Positions 15,950 through 24,523 of a stretch of 64,000 nt of DNA are shown here, piece by piece (the first letter of the stretch is position 1; each line of letters begins with the position of its first letter). The position numbers and the translations under genes are program-made. The notes under the pieces were generated by a model. That model saw only the letters and a program-made list of their open reading frames with translations, was not told the DNA's origin and ran no database searches. Source of the DNA: an uncultured Acetatifactor sp. (lineage in GTDB: Bacteria > Bacillota > Clostridia > Lachnospirales > Lachnospiraceae); assembly GCA_910580225.1 (NCBI GenBank), contig CAJTXE010000016.1:20762-84761 (forward strand). Direction: 5' to 3'.

Positions 15950-18715
15950 TCAGTTCAAAATCTTGTACAGCATATCTGCAAGTCCTACATTATATCCCGC
16001 ATCACTGTAAATACATTCCTGCTGCCCGTTCAAGATCACAGCCAGGGGAAGCTTTCCAGGTTCCTGCCCTACAGCCCCGGCCAGCTCCTGATAATTCTCC
16101 CCGAAATCATCCAGCAGAATACGGATCCCCGGCAAAACTTCCAGCGTCCGTTTGAGCGTTTTATCCTCCAGATCTTCCGGACTTTTCAGCACCGCATATA
16201 CAGGTGCCTCCAGTGCGGCATATTCCTGTCGCATGTCATACAGCTCATTTAAGATATGTTCCGTAGGCTCTCTGGTGACACCCAGCCACAGAACCAGCGC
16301 CTTTCCGCTCTCTCCCAGATCGGACAGCATCCTGGATTCCCCTTCCATGGTACGGAGTGCAAAATCTTTTACCCGGATTCTGGTCAGCAGATCTTCCACA
16401 GGAACCGTTCTCATGGAAAGATGCATTTCCTTCTTTTCTCCCTCTTCCAGGGTAAATACAGCCACTTTTACCATCTGACCGCCATTTTTATTCCGGTTTG
16501 TTGTTAAAATTCTGTAAATACCCGGTTTTACATGAAGCTCCAGCTTATCTCCTTCCGATGCGGGCAAAGTTTCCCAGAGTCCGAGACGACAAAAACCTTC
16601 CTCCTCAAAGCATTCCACAGAATAATGTTCCCAGTCATTCAGCTTCAGGCCGCCTTCTACCAGCAAGGTCAGAATGCAGCTATCCGCCTGCTCTTTTCCT
16701 GCTGCCTGAAATCTGCCGTTCCTCCAGTACTCCAGCCTGCCGTCCAAACCGCGCAGTCTGGCCGGAATTCCAAGAGCACGGTACAGATTGACACAGAATA
16801 CTTCCCTGGAATGCCTGCTGCCCACGCCGCCCCGCAGACAGCCTGTGGGAGAAGTGATCAGATCTTCATATTCCTGTTCCGGCATGGACAGAATCCATCC
16901 TTCCACCAATTCCGGAAGACATCCGGGATTTCGTTTAAAAGCAGTCTTTACACCGTCATCCGCATATGCGTCCCAATATCCTTTCAGGGCCGTTCTGCAG
17001 GGTCTGAGCATTTCCAGGGATACTCTCGGGCATACCAGATATCTGTAAAAAATATCAGACGGTATGGTATTACCGCATTCAGCGCTGTTCTCCGCATATT
17101 TTATTGTATCCGTCTGTCCCCAGGACAGGGCGTTGGTACAGCAGTCTGTCAGCACCTCTGCTCTGATATCCCAGTAATCCTTTTCACGAAGGGACTTTAA
17201 TACTTCCACTTTCCAATGCTCATTCCGGGTATCCTCAGAATCCTGTGTAATCAGGGATTCGGGATTCCATTCAATAAAACGTATGATTTCATTTATATTG
17301 CTGTGGGACATCCGAAGAATCTTCTCGATTTCAGCTCTGTCCCCCGCATCAAAGCGTCCCAGAACTCTGGAAGCTTCTCTTTCGTTGTAAAAGCTTCCTG
17401 CCTTATTCTGGCGGTATTCTGCAGCCCATGCCAGGCGCTTTTCTCCCGTTTTACATTGTTGAGGCGTCAGATCTCCCTCGTGCATGTGGCCAGGTTCCGG
17501 AGCCTGGAAATCCATTTCCTTCCATCCTTCCGTACATTCCGGTTTCTTTTTCAGCACCACCAGACATTCCGCTTCTTTTCCTGCCTCCTGTCCCCAAAGG
17601 GATACCCTGTTTTCTCCATACAGGATTTCTCCTGTCTCTTCCTTTCGGGCAGACACGCTCATATACAGATCACCCAAACCGGTGACAAGCCTTGCTATCC
17701 CTCTGTCTTCCCCCTCCGATCCGGTATACACAATGGCAACGGTTCCGAAGCCGCCGTGATTTACCACCTGAAAATCCACCTTTGCTCCGGACACAGGACA
17801 GCCATCTTCATCTTCCACTCTTACTTTCAATCCGGTAACAACTGCATAGCGGTCCAGATGATTCAGCACCTTTGCCATTCCCTTAGGACCTACCTGCCTG
17901 TCCTGAGGTGCGTCTTTTCCGAACCACCTGGAGTGAAGCATAACGCCCCGGGAAGCAGGTCCGATAAACCATCCCCGGTTCATCTCTTCTTCCGGCTCAC
18001 ATGCCCCCAGAAAATACCACTTTCCGTCACACCACAGTTCCACCCAGGCATGATTGTCATCACAATGGGTCCATAGAGGTGCATAAATCTGGCGGGCAGG
18101 TATGCCGATGCTGCGCAGTGCAGTCACCGCAAAAGTAGATTCCTCTCCGCATCGCCCCGTGGTGGTTCCGAACATAGTACGTGGATTCTGGGTTCTCCCG
18201 TCTGTGGAACGGTAGGTTGCCTCTCTGGCGCACCAGTAATTGATATCAATAGCAGTATCATACATTTGTCCGGAACCGGCAGCACTTAAATCCACCGCCT
18301 CCTTTATATGATCGTAGAAAAATCCCCTGGTATCGGTGATATCCTCATTATTCACCCTATAATGGAGCACATAATTGGCAAACAGATTCTCCGGCACCCG
18401 TCCTGCAAAAGATCCCTGATTCCACAGGAAGACGCCATGTTTTGCATAGGAAAGGAATAGACTGGCCGGATAATCCTGCAAATCACTGAAAGGCATAGCA
18501 CTGTAGAGAAAAGTAAGAGCCTGAGCTTCTTCTTCCGTACACCTGTTCAGAATAGAATAAATCTCTTCCTTTTTCTCTGACAGAAGCCGGCCTGACAGCC
18601 TGTTGATTCCGCCTTCCTTACCCGCCTGTTCCAGTACCCGGATTCTATCATCAATCAGGGCCATTTGCCTGTCAAAAGCTGTTTTTATTTGTTGATAATA
18701 TTCTGCAGAAAACAT
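15950..18715 (-). CDS. large cytoplasmic transglutaminase-fold protein with degenerate second copy and redoxin-like tail
   Basis: A 921-residue protein without signal peptide. A helical N terminus is followed by a transglutaminase/PNGase-type core at about 150-250: Cys189 in GRCGEES, His222 in DDNHAWVELW, and GACEPEEE at 237-244, where classical members have the third catalytic residue (Asp). A beta-sandwich region follows at about 290-390. A second, decayed copy of the core lies near 624-668 (VFCVNLYRALGIPAR), with Arg where the Cys should be. Residues from about 780 resemble a peroxiredoxin/thioredoxin fold but lack the CxxC. The gene starts 9 bp after the GH18 stop, in the same operon as GH20. 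Known families with this fold include proteases, protein cross-linkers and cytosolic peptide:N-glycanase; the context makes an amidase acting on glycopeptides an attractive guess, not a demonstrated function. Confidence 0.75.
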   Translation of the reverse strand: MFSAEYYQQIKTAFDRQMALIDDRIRVLEQAGKEGGINRLSGRLLSEKKEEIYSILNRCTEEEAQALTFLYSAMPFSDLQDYPASLFLSYAKHGVFLWNQGSFAGRVPENLFANYVLHYRVNNEDITDTRGFFYDHIKEAVDLSAAGSGQMYDTAIDINYWCAREATYRSTDGRTQNPRTMFGTTTGRCGEESTFAVTALRSIGIPARQIYAPLWTHCDDNHAWVELWCDGKWYFLGACEPEEEMNRGWFIGPASRGVMLHSRWFGKDAPQDRQVGPKGMAKVLNHLDRYAVVTGLKVRVEDEDGCPVSGAKVDFQVVNHGGFGTVAIVYTGSEGEDRGIARLVTGLGDLYMSVSARKEETGEILYGENRVSLWGQEAGKEAECLVVLKKKPECTEGWKEMDFQAPEPGHMHEGDLTPQQCKTGEKRLAWAAEYRQNKAGSFYNEREASRVLGRFDAGDRAEIEKILRMSHSNINEIIRFIEWNPESLITQDSEDTRNEHWKVEVLKSLREKDYWDIRAEVLTDCCTNALSWGQTDTIKYAENSAECGNTIPSDIFYRYLVCPRVSLEMLRPCRTALKGYWDAYADDGVKTAFKRNPGCLPELVEGWILSMPEQEYEDLITSPTGCLRGGVGSRHSREVFCVNLYRALGIPARLRGLDGRLEYWRNGRFQAAGKEQADSCILTLLVEGGLKLNDWEHYSVECFEEEGFCRLGLWETLPASEGDKLELHVKPGIYRILTTNRNKNGGQMVKVAVFTLEEGEKKEMHLSMRTVPVEDLLTRIRVKDFALRTMEGESRMLSDLGESGKALVLWLGVTREPTEHILNELYDMRQEYAALEAPVYAVLKSPEDLEDKTLKRTLEVLPGIRILLDDFGENYQELAGAVGQEPGKLPLAVILNGQQECIYSDAGYNVGLADMLYKILN

Positions 18716-18724
18716 TGTCTTCTC

Positions 18725-19744
18725 CTATTTCATTTCCTGATAAAGCGTATCCAGGAGCGTCCTGGTCTTGTCGCATTTATGTTCCCAGTAGAAAATGCCG
18801 CCATATCCTTTTTCTTTCACAAATACAGCCTTCTCCTTCAGTGACCGGGGATCATCATAGGAGAGGAAGGTAGATCCGTTAAACAGATAAGGTGCTTTCG
18901 CCTCGTCATCCCAATATTCCGTATAACCGTTTTTATTGATATAATCCGCCACCAGAATATCATAATCCGGCCCGTATCCGCCGCCCTTGGGGCAGAGTTC
19001 CAACAGTCCGTGGTTCTCATTGTCATGCAGATTATCCCATCTTCTGGAATAGAAAGCAGCACCCATGAGAAGTCTGTCAGCAGGCGCACCGTACTTCACA
19101 AACAATTCCAGAGCCTGGGCACAGCTGTTCATAAACACATCTGCAGGCTTGGAAAAGAGGGAAGTGTGATGTCCCGCCAGCGCATGGAAACCGCATTTCA
19201 AATCGTATGTCATAATATTGATATAGTCCAGATATTTCATCAACTCCGGGATTTCCACGCAGTTCACATAATACAGATCTCCACCGGCCGCAATGGTCAG
19301 GTAATATTTCCTGCCTCCGATGGCATCCAGATGTCTCCGTATTGCCTCACAGAAAAGTGTAAAATTATGTCTGTCATCAGGTGATACCGCACTGTTATTG
19401 GAAGGCACACAGGGATATTCCCAATCCAGGTCAATGCCGTCCAAATCGTATTTCACAGTTGCCTCTGCCAGAGAAGCAGCTGCTTTCTCCCGCATCTCCT
19501 CAGTGGCACAGCATACCGTAAAAGCGTCTCTGTCCGCCTGCACCATAGAAAGTATGATGCGCAGCTTATCATTCCATTTACGGATCTGAGGAATCATTTC
19601 TATTTTGCTCCTGCATCCGTCGTTGAAAGTGACACTTCCGTCATTATGCAATTCCCCAAAAGCCAGGTTGATTCCTGTCAGTTTCTTCGCATCTTCTTCT
19701 GTAAATTCGCCGCTTCCGACATAACCTATAATCTCATTTTTCAT
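18725..19744 (-). CDS. GH18 glycosidase, cytoplasmic
   Basis: A 339-residue single-domain GH18 TIM barrel. The signature DGIDLDWEYP carries the DxxDxDxE motif at Asp102, Asp105, Asp107 and the catalytic acid Glu109; a second hallmark is YINIMTYDL near 200. The family cleaves beta-1,4 links next to N-acetylglucosamine by substrate-assisted catalysis (chitinases, endo-beta-N-acetylglucosaminidases). No signal peptide is present, so it would act on imported chitobiose-containing oligosaccharides. ATG at 19744 is chosen for its AGAGAGG site and because the protein begins there in family style; longer in-frame starts run through an unlikely Gly/Pro-rich leader. A tiny upstream reading frame with a C8 tract overlaps this start. 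It is co-transcribed with GH20 and the transglutaminase-fold gene. Confidence 0.87.
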   Translation of the reverse strand: MKNEIIGYVGSGEFTEEDAKKLTGINLAFGELHNDGSVTFNDGCRSKIEMIPQIRKWNDKLRIILSMVQADRDAFTVCCATEEMREKAAASLAEATVKYDLDGIDLDWEYPCVPSNNSAVSPDDRHNFTLFCEAIRRHLDAIGGRKYYLTIAAGGDLYYVNCVEIPELMKYLDYINIMTYDLKCGFHALAGHHTSLFSKPADVFMNSCAQALELFVKYGAPADRLLMGAAFYSRRWDNLHDNENHGLLELCPKGGGYGPDYDILVADYINKNGYTEYWDDEAKAPYLFNGSTFLSYDDPRSLKEKAVFVKEKGYGGIFYWEHKCDKTRTLLDTLYQEMK

Positions 19745-19779
19745 ATTTCTACCTCTCTGCGCGCCTGGGGGGGGCGCAT
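19741..19779 (-). other. 12-codon upstream reading frame with C8 tract, overlapping the GH18 start
   Basis: On the minus strand AGGAGG (19785-19790) lies 5 nt before an ATG at 19779. That frame runs 12 codons through eight consecutive C residues (19767-19774) to a TGA whose bases overlap the GH18 ATG. Ribosomes finishing it could restart on GH18. One extra C would put this ATG in frame with GH18. Whether it is translated is inferred from the strong site only. Confidence 0.4.
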
Positions 19780-19833
19780 ACCAACCTCCTGCGCCATCCC
19801 ATGCGCATTGAATCAAAATTTATCAAGAAACAA

Positions 19834-21681
19834 TTATTTCATACTTGTCTTTCTCAACACATCCCCATACCAGCAGAACACATCGGAAATCTTACCGATA
19901 TCTCCTTCTTTGCTGTTCTCTCTCCAGATCTGCTGATAGTAGTGCAGACATCTCTCCAGTCTGGCAGCAATTTCCATACCATTCTCTGCCTTTTCACCCT
20001 TCCGAAGCTGTGAAAGGAAGACACCTACTTCATTCCATACCTTTGTAATCTGCAATGCAATATGACTATATTCCACGATCCGGCGTCCGTTGCTGTCCAT
20101 GCTGCGGCTGATTCTGCGAAGTTCTGTTTCCAGTTCCTCGATACGTGCATTGCATTCCGGCACCTTTGTCATATCTTCTCTGTCAAACATTTCCTCAAGT
20201 TTACTCTGTTCCATACCCTTCCGAAAACCTTCTCTGATACACACCGCAGTATACCAGCCGAAAACCAAGGTTCCGTTCATCTTATCCACACAGTTAATCA
20301 GCTCACCGGAAACATCACCGAATTCCAGGATGGAAATCTGCCGGTTCAATTCCTCACAGGAAGGAACCTTTTCGCCCCAAGAACAAACGGCGCCGTAAAT
20401 AATACCCGGGATGGAGAAAATCGGTTGATTAATATGTCCAAAATCACCCCAGTCCGTATTCAGCATGCCGATGGCTTCATGCTTCCTTGCATAACCGCAC
20501 ATCCTGGTAATATTCCGGTAGCCGCCGCTGATCATATTCACCCAGGTATTCCAGCCCCGAACACCGGGACAGAGATACTGAGTGGCTCCTACGCTGTGAA
20601 GAATCTCTGTCTCTCTCTCCGGCTGATTATCTCCGTATCCCCAGTTCAGGCAAATGACTTCTTTGGGAAGCTGAGAATAAAGATCCGGATGTCCGCAGAT
20701 AATATCTCCCCAGAACATGGGTGTCTTTCCTCTCTCGATCAGGAACTCAAACAATTCCCTGATATATTCCATGTACAGGACTCCGTTGCCCTTTTCCTGA
20801 GCAAGCGCGGCACTCCTCCCCTTTCCAAGGTCAAAGGTCTCATCTGCACAAATATTGAACTTGTCGGTTCTGAACAGCTGCATGTACTCCTCGATCATAC
20901 GCTTAATCAGAGCAATGGCATCCCTGTCGGATACATTCACCGTGTGATGGTCCATCCTGTCTCTAAAGCCGAATTCCTGACCAAAGCTGCCGGGCAGCTC
21001 ACAGAGATGCTCGTATGTTTTCGTTTTCAGCAGTTTGTATAGATGACCGAAAGTGGCGATGGAAGGCACCAGCTCCACACCTCTCTCATAGCAGTACTGA
21101 TCCAGTTCCAGAACCTCTTCCGCTGTCATGGGAGTATCATCTCTCCAAAGTTCTGTCAGATCACGGAACATATGCGTATGTTCCACATACAGCTGCAGCT
21201 GATTCATCTTATAGAATGAAAGGGTATCCACCAGCTTCTTCAGATTATCCAGAGTCTGGACACGTCCTCTGGTCACATCGTGATAGAATCCTCTGTTCTT
21301 CAGATCCGGCTCATCCTCAATTGTCACATGAGGAAGCAGGCCAGCACTCTGACGTACAATCTGGCGCAGAGTCTGTACTGCCCATCCCAGAGAATTCAGA
21401 CTTCCGCCGCACAGGAACGCACCTTCGTCATCAATTTTTAAATCATAGTGATCCGCTCCCAGAGAAGCATCCAGCTTCAGCAGAATATCACCCCTGCGGA
21501 AGGTTCCTCTTCCTATTTCTATAGTCATACCTGCCCATGTGAAAATCTCCTCTTTCAGCTGACGGGCATATACATAAGTCCCCTGAGGACAGGAAGCATC
21601 CATTACAATCATGGTATCCATCCTAAGCATGAGACTTCCTTCTTTTTCCTCCATCTGTTTCGGTAATGGTAATAAAATCAT
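19834..21681 (-). CDS. GH20 beta-N-acetylhexosaminidase, cytoplasmic
   Basis: A 615-residue protein starting at the ATG after AGGAGG (an upstream TTG at 21705 is rejected). Residues 1-125 form the GH20 alpha/beta N-terminal domain. The catalytic barrel starts at about 126 (DLKNRGFYHDVTRGR) and carries the Asp-Glu pair Asp280-Glu281 in NICADETFDLG, the residues that orient the acetamido group and donate the proton. GWNTWVN in the later part supplies the substrate-pocket Trp. The enzyme removes terminal beta-linked GlcNAc or GalNAc. No signal peptide is seen. It is the first gene of an operon with GH18 and the transglutaminase-fold protein, preceded by its own promoter and candidate operator about 160 bp upstream. 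Confidence 0.9.
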   Translation of the reverse strand: MILLPLPKQMEEKEGSLMLRMDTMIVMDASCPQGTYVYARQLKEEIFTWAGMTIEIGRGTFRRGDILLKLDASLGADHYDLKIDDEGAFLCGGSLNSLGWAVQTLRQIVRQSAGLLPHVTIEDEPDLKNRGFYHDVTRGRVQTLDNLKKLVDTLSFYKMNQLQLYVEHTHMFRDLTELWRDDTPMTAEEVLELDQYCYERGVELVPSIATFGHLYKLLKTKTYEHLCELPGSFGQEFGFRDRMDHHTVNVSDRDAIALIKRMIEEYMQLFRTDKFNICADETFDLGKGRSAALAQEKGNGVLYMEYIRELFEFLIERGKTPMFWGDIICGHPDLYSQLPKEVICLNWGYGDNQPERETEILHSVGATQYLCPGVRGWNTWVNMISGGYRNITRMCGYARKHEAIGMLNTDWGDFGHINQPIFSIPGIIYGAVCSWGEKVPSCEELNRQISILEFGDVSGELINCVDKMNGTLVFGWYTAVCIREGFRKGMEQSKLEEMFDREDMTKVPECNARIEELETELRRISRSMDSNGRRIVEYSHIALQITKVWNEVGVFLSQLRKGEKAENGMEIAARLERCLHYYQQIWRENSKEGDIGKISDVFCWYGDVLRKTSMK

Positions 21682-21840
21682 TGTTAAACCTCCTGAATCA
21701 ATCATTCTGTATGTTTGCTTTACCTGTAATTTCTGTCTGCGCGGATCTTTTCAAAATGCCCCTCCCCAGCCTTCCGCGTCTTTTATGTCAATCTTTTCTC
21801 TCCCCGGAAACCGCTCCTTACGCTTTTGTCTCCGGCGTGT

Positions 21841-21856
21841 TACTCCACTTGGAGTA
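21841..21856. promoter_or_regulatory. inverted repeat over the GH20 promoter, candidate operator
   Basis: TACTCCA and TGGAGTA are perfect 7-bp inverted arms separated by CT. They overlap the -10 box of the GH20 promoter. It differs from the repeat in the transporter promoter, so a different regulator is likely. Confidence 0.5.
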
Positions 21857-21881
21857 TAACAAATATTTACCGATGATACAA
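21853..21881 (-). promoter_or_regulatory. candidate promoter of the GH20-GH18-transglutaminase operon
   Basis: On the minus strand TTGTAT (21876-21881), a 17-nt spacer and TATACT (21853-21858). This predicts a leader of about 165 nt before the GH20 ATG. The rest of the 490-bp divergent gap (21682-22174) is AT-rich near the sulfatase and holds a TATAAT at 22016-22021 on the plus strand without a convincing -35, plus TTTAAC-N5-GTTAAG at 21997-22013. Confidence 0.55.
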
Positions 21882-22174
21882 TCAAATCTTTTATAAAATA
21901 TATAAATATTTTTGTGTTTTGATTCTTCTTTTTACAGCATATTGTATTACTGCATAAATGTATACAACTTTTCTTCTTTGTTCTTTTGACTAAAAATTTA
22001 ACTTTTTGTTAAGGATATAATTGATTGACATGGGACATATATGACGATAAAATGAAAACAAAATCCTTTTGTGCGATGAACGGCTGTGCTTTTGAGACGA
22101 ACATGATCCTGTTGACTTTCGAACTGCAAAAGCATATAGCACAAAAAAGTAAACCTGGAATAGGAGATAATCGT

Positions 22175-23641
22175 ATGGAAAATCAATCTCAAAAAAAGAA
22201 ACCAAACATTTTATTGATCATGACGGATCAGATGCGGGGCGATTGCATGGGTGTGGCCGGACATCCTGACGTGAAAACTCCCTATCTGGACCACCTTGCG
22301 TCCATCGGCGTGCACTATACCAATGCCTACACAGCCTGCCCCAGCTGTATTCCCGCTCGATGTGCCTTACATACCGGTCTCAAACAGGAGCATCATGGAA
22401 GAGTCGGTTATCAGGACAGAATTCCCTGGAATTATCCTGTTACCATGGCCGGAGAATTGTCAAAGAACGGTTATTACACACAATGTGTGGGGAAAATGCA
22501 TGTACATCCACTGCGCAATCTGATGGGATTCCATCATATCGAGCTGCATGACGGTTATCTGCATGCCTATCGGAATGCAGATGTGCCATATGGGGAGAAC
22601 CAGCGTTTTGCCGACGATTATTTTTACTGGCTGAAAACCAAAATGGGAGCGGACAGAGATGTCACTGATAACGGACTGGAATGCAATTCTTTCACAGCCA
22701 GACCCTGGATGTATGAAGAAAGTCTCCATCCAACCAACTGGGTTACGGACCGTTCTATTGACTTTCTGCGGCGAAGGGATCGTTCCATGCCCTTTTTCCT
22801 GATGGCTTCTTATCTAAGACCTCATCCGCCTCTGGATGCACCGGCACACTTTTTCGATTTGTATCGAAACCGGGAATTGACGCCTCCTCTCATCGGAGAC
22901 TGGGCTGACCGGGAACGGCTGCAGCGACTGGGCAGACTGACGGATGCAGATACAGGTGCCCTGGACCCGGATCTGATGCGTCAGGCACAGATCGGTTATT
23001 ATGCCTGCATCAGTCATCTGGATAACCAGATCGGCCGCCTGCTGGATGCACTGAAGGATGATAATTCTTATCAGAATACCATTATTATATTTACGTCAGA
23101 TCATGGGGAACTTTTGGGAGACCACCACACCTTCCGGAAAACCCGTCCATACCAGGGAAGTATCCACATCCCTCTGATTATAGCAGGGGCACCCGGTATG
23201 AAACCGGGAACGAAGTGCGACCAGCTGGCTGAACTGCGGGACATCCTTCCCACACTGGTAGAACTGTCAGGAAGTACCATACCTGACAGCATCGACGGCC
23301 TGTCCCTGCTTCATGACAATGAACGGGAATATCTGCACGGGGAGCACAGCGGAGGCGAACTGGGAAACCAATATATCGTTACAAAGCAGGATAAATACTG
23401 CTGGTTCATGGAATCCGGAAGAGAGCAGTATTTCCGGCTGGATACTGATCCCAATGAACTGCATGATGCAATCGGAGATGCCGAATATCAGGATAGAATC
23501 GCATACTTACGCCAGATTCTGATCAATGAACTGACTGGAAGAGAAGAAGGATATACGGACGGCAGCCAGCTGATTTCCGGCAGACCTCAGAGAAGCTGCC
23601 TGTCCTTTCTGCCTCCCTTTGATCCAATCAGATCTCGCTAA
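22175..23641 (+). CDS. Cys-type sulfatase (S1 family), cytoplasmic
   Basis: A 488-residue sulfatase. ATG at 22175 follows TAGGAGATAA; an earlier in-frame ATG at 22025 lacks a site and adds an unrelated leader. The metal-binding opening is NILLIMTDQMRGD, and CIPAR at 58-62 is the C-x-P-x-R sulfatase signature in which Cys58 must be converted to formylglycine by a maturase (anSME or FGE) encoded elsewhere. A second metal site is IIFTSDHGELLGDH near 355. No signal peptide is visible, so desulfation would occur inside the cell on imported oligosaccharides, consistent with sulfated GlcNAc or Gal in host glycans, though the substrate is not shown. It is transcribed divergently from GH20 and ends before a strong palindromic terminator. 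Confidence 0.88.
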   Translation: MENQSQKKKPNILLIMTDQMRGDCMGVAGHPDVKTPYLDHLASIGVHYTNAYTACPSCIPARCALHTGLKQEHHGRVGYQDRIPWNYPVTMAGELSKNGYYTQCVGKMHVHPLRNLMGFHHIELHDGYLHAYRNADVPYGENQRFADDYFYWLKTKMGADRDVTDNGLECNSFTARPWMYEESLHPTNWVTDRSIDFLRRRDRSMPFFLMASYLRPHPPLDAPAHFFDLYRNRELTPPLIGDWADRERLQRLGRLTDADTGALDPDLMRQAQIGYYACISHLDNQIGRLLDALKDDNSYQNTIIIFTSDHGELLGDHHTFRKTRPYQGSIHIPLIIAGAPGMKPGTKCDQLAELRDILPTLVELSGSTIPDSIDGLSLLHDNEREYLHGEHSGGELGNQYIVTKQDKYCWFMESGREQYFRLDTDPNELHDAIGDAEYQDRIAYLRQILINELTGREEGYTDGSQLISGRPQRSCLSFLPPFDPIRSR

Positions 23642-23701
23642 TGTGCTGATCTGATTCTTTCGGCCAAATGGTACAGAAGGAATATTCAGTTTTCAAAATA
23701 G

Positions 23702-23737
23702 ATTTCCCGGACACAGCAGCCAATGTGTCCGGGAAAT
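23702..23737. terminator. palindromic terminator between convergent genes
   Basis: ATTTCCCGGACACA (23702-23715) and TGTGTCCGGGAAAT (23724-23737) form a perfect 14-bp stem with an 8-nt loop, ending with TTT on either strand. It separates the sulfatase gene (plus) from the regulator gene (minus). Confidence 0.8.
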
Positions 23738-23764
23738 TTGACATGGTAGATGAAAATTGAGACA

Positions 23765-24511
23765 CTATGCCTCTGTTATATGGTTGCGGACAGCATACAA
23801 TGCTGCCTGTGTGCGATCTGATATCTCCAGCTTTTTATAAATACTGGTGAGATGATTTTTTACTGTCCTTTCGCTGATCTTCATCAAATCTGCTATCTCT
23901 TTGTTGAGCCTGCCCCCGGCCGTCAAAACCAGAACTTCTCTCTCCCGTGGGGTCAGCAGTCTGAATTTGTGCAATTCAGAAGATTTGGCAGTCTTTGTTA
24001 CACCATCATTCTCTGCAGCATTCTGTTGGGGAATATTTGGAACAGAAATCTGATTTTTTCCACCTTTTATGTGTTTTTTAACCTGTTTCTCTGATATATC
24101 CGATGAAATATACTTTTTACCGGTTATAATTATCTTTAACACAGCTTTAAATTCTTCCGGTTCCGACTTTTTCAGGAGATAGGCATCTGCCCCGGCTTTC
24201 AAAGCTTCCTCTAAAGACATTTTTCCGTCCCTTCCCACAAGGACAAGTATTTTCATCCCCGGTATCCTTCTCTTACACTCCTGCATAAGTTGTTCTTCTG
24301 TTCCGCCTTCCATGGGAATGCTCAAAATCAATAATTGAGGAATACCGGAATCTTTCTCTGTATTTTTATCAAAAGCCTTCAGTTTCTCCATACATGATTC
24401 CGCATTTCCTGCTTCTGCGGTTACTTTCATTTCCGAATCCGTTTCCACCAGAAGTTTGATTCCTGCCCTCACCAGGGCATCACTCTCGGCCAGCATGATT
24501 TTGGCATACAT
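23765..24511 (-). CDS. LuxR/NarL-type regulator with phosphorylation-deficient receiver domain
   Basis: A 248-residue protein. Residues 1-135 follow the response-regulator receiver fold (ALKAGADAYLLKKSEPEE near 103-120 retains the conserved Lys). However, the phospho-acceptor Asp in the usual LLLDxxMP motif is Ser64 here (LLILSIPMEGG), the acidic pair is AESD rather than DD, and the Thr/Ser switch position is Val92. A linker of about 45 residues leads to an intact LuxR helix-turn-helix at about 187-245 (LTPREREVLVLTAGG, NKEIADLMKISERTVKNHLTSIYKKL). It should bind DNA but not be switched by Asp phosphorylation. The gene lies 12 bp downstream of a coiled-coil protein gene that resembles a gutted sensor kinase. 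The target genes are unknown. Confidence 0.88.
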   Translation of the reverse strand: MYAKIMLAESDALVRAGIKLLVETDSEMKVTAEAGNAESCMEKLKAFDKNTEKDSGIPQLLILSIPMEGGTEEQLMQECKRRIPGMKILVLVGRDGKMSLEEALKAGADAYLLKKSEPEEFKAVLKIIITGKKYISSDISEKQVKKHIKGGKNQISVPNIPQQNAAENDGVTKTAKSSELHKFRLLTPREREVLVLTAGGRLNKEIADLMKISERTVKNHLTSIYKKLEISDRTQAALYAVRNHITEA

Positions 24512-24523
24512 TTTACATTCCCT

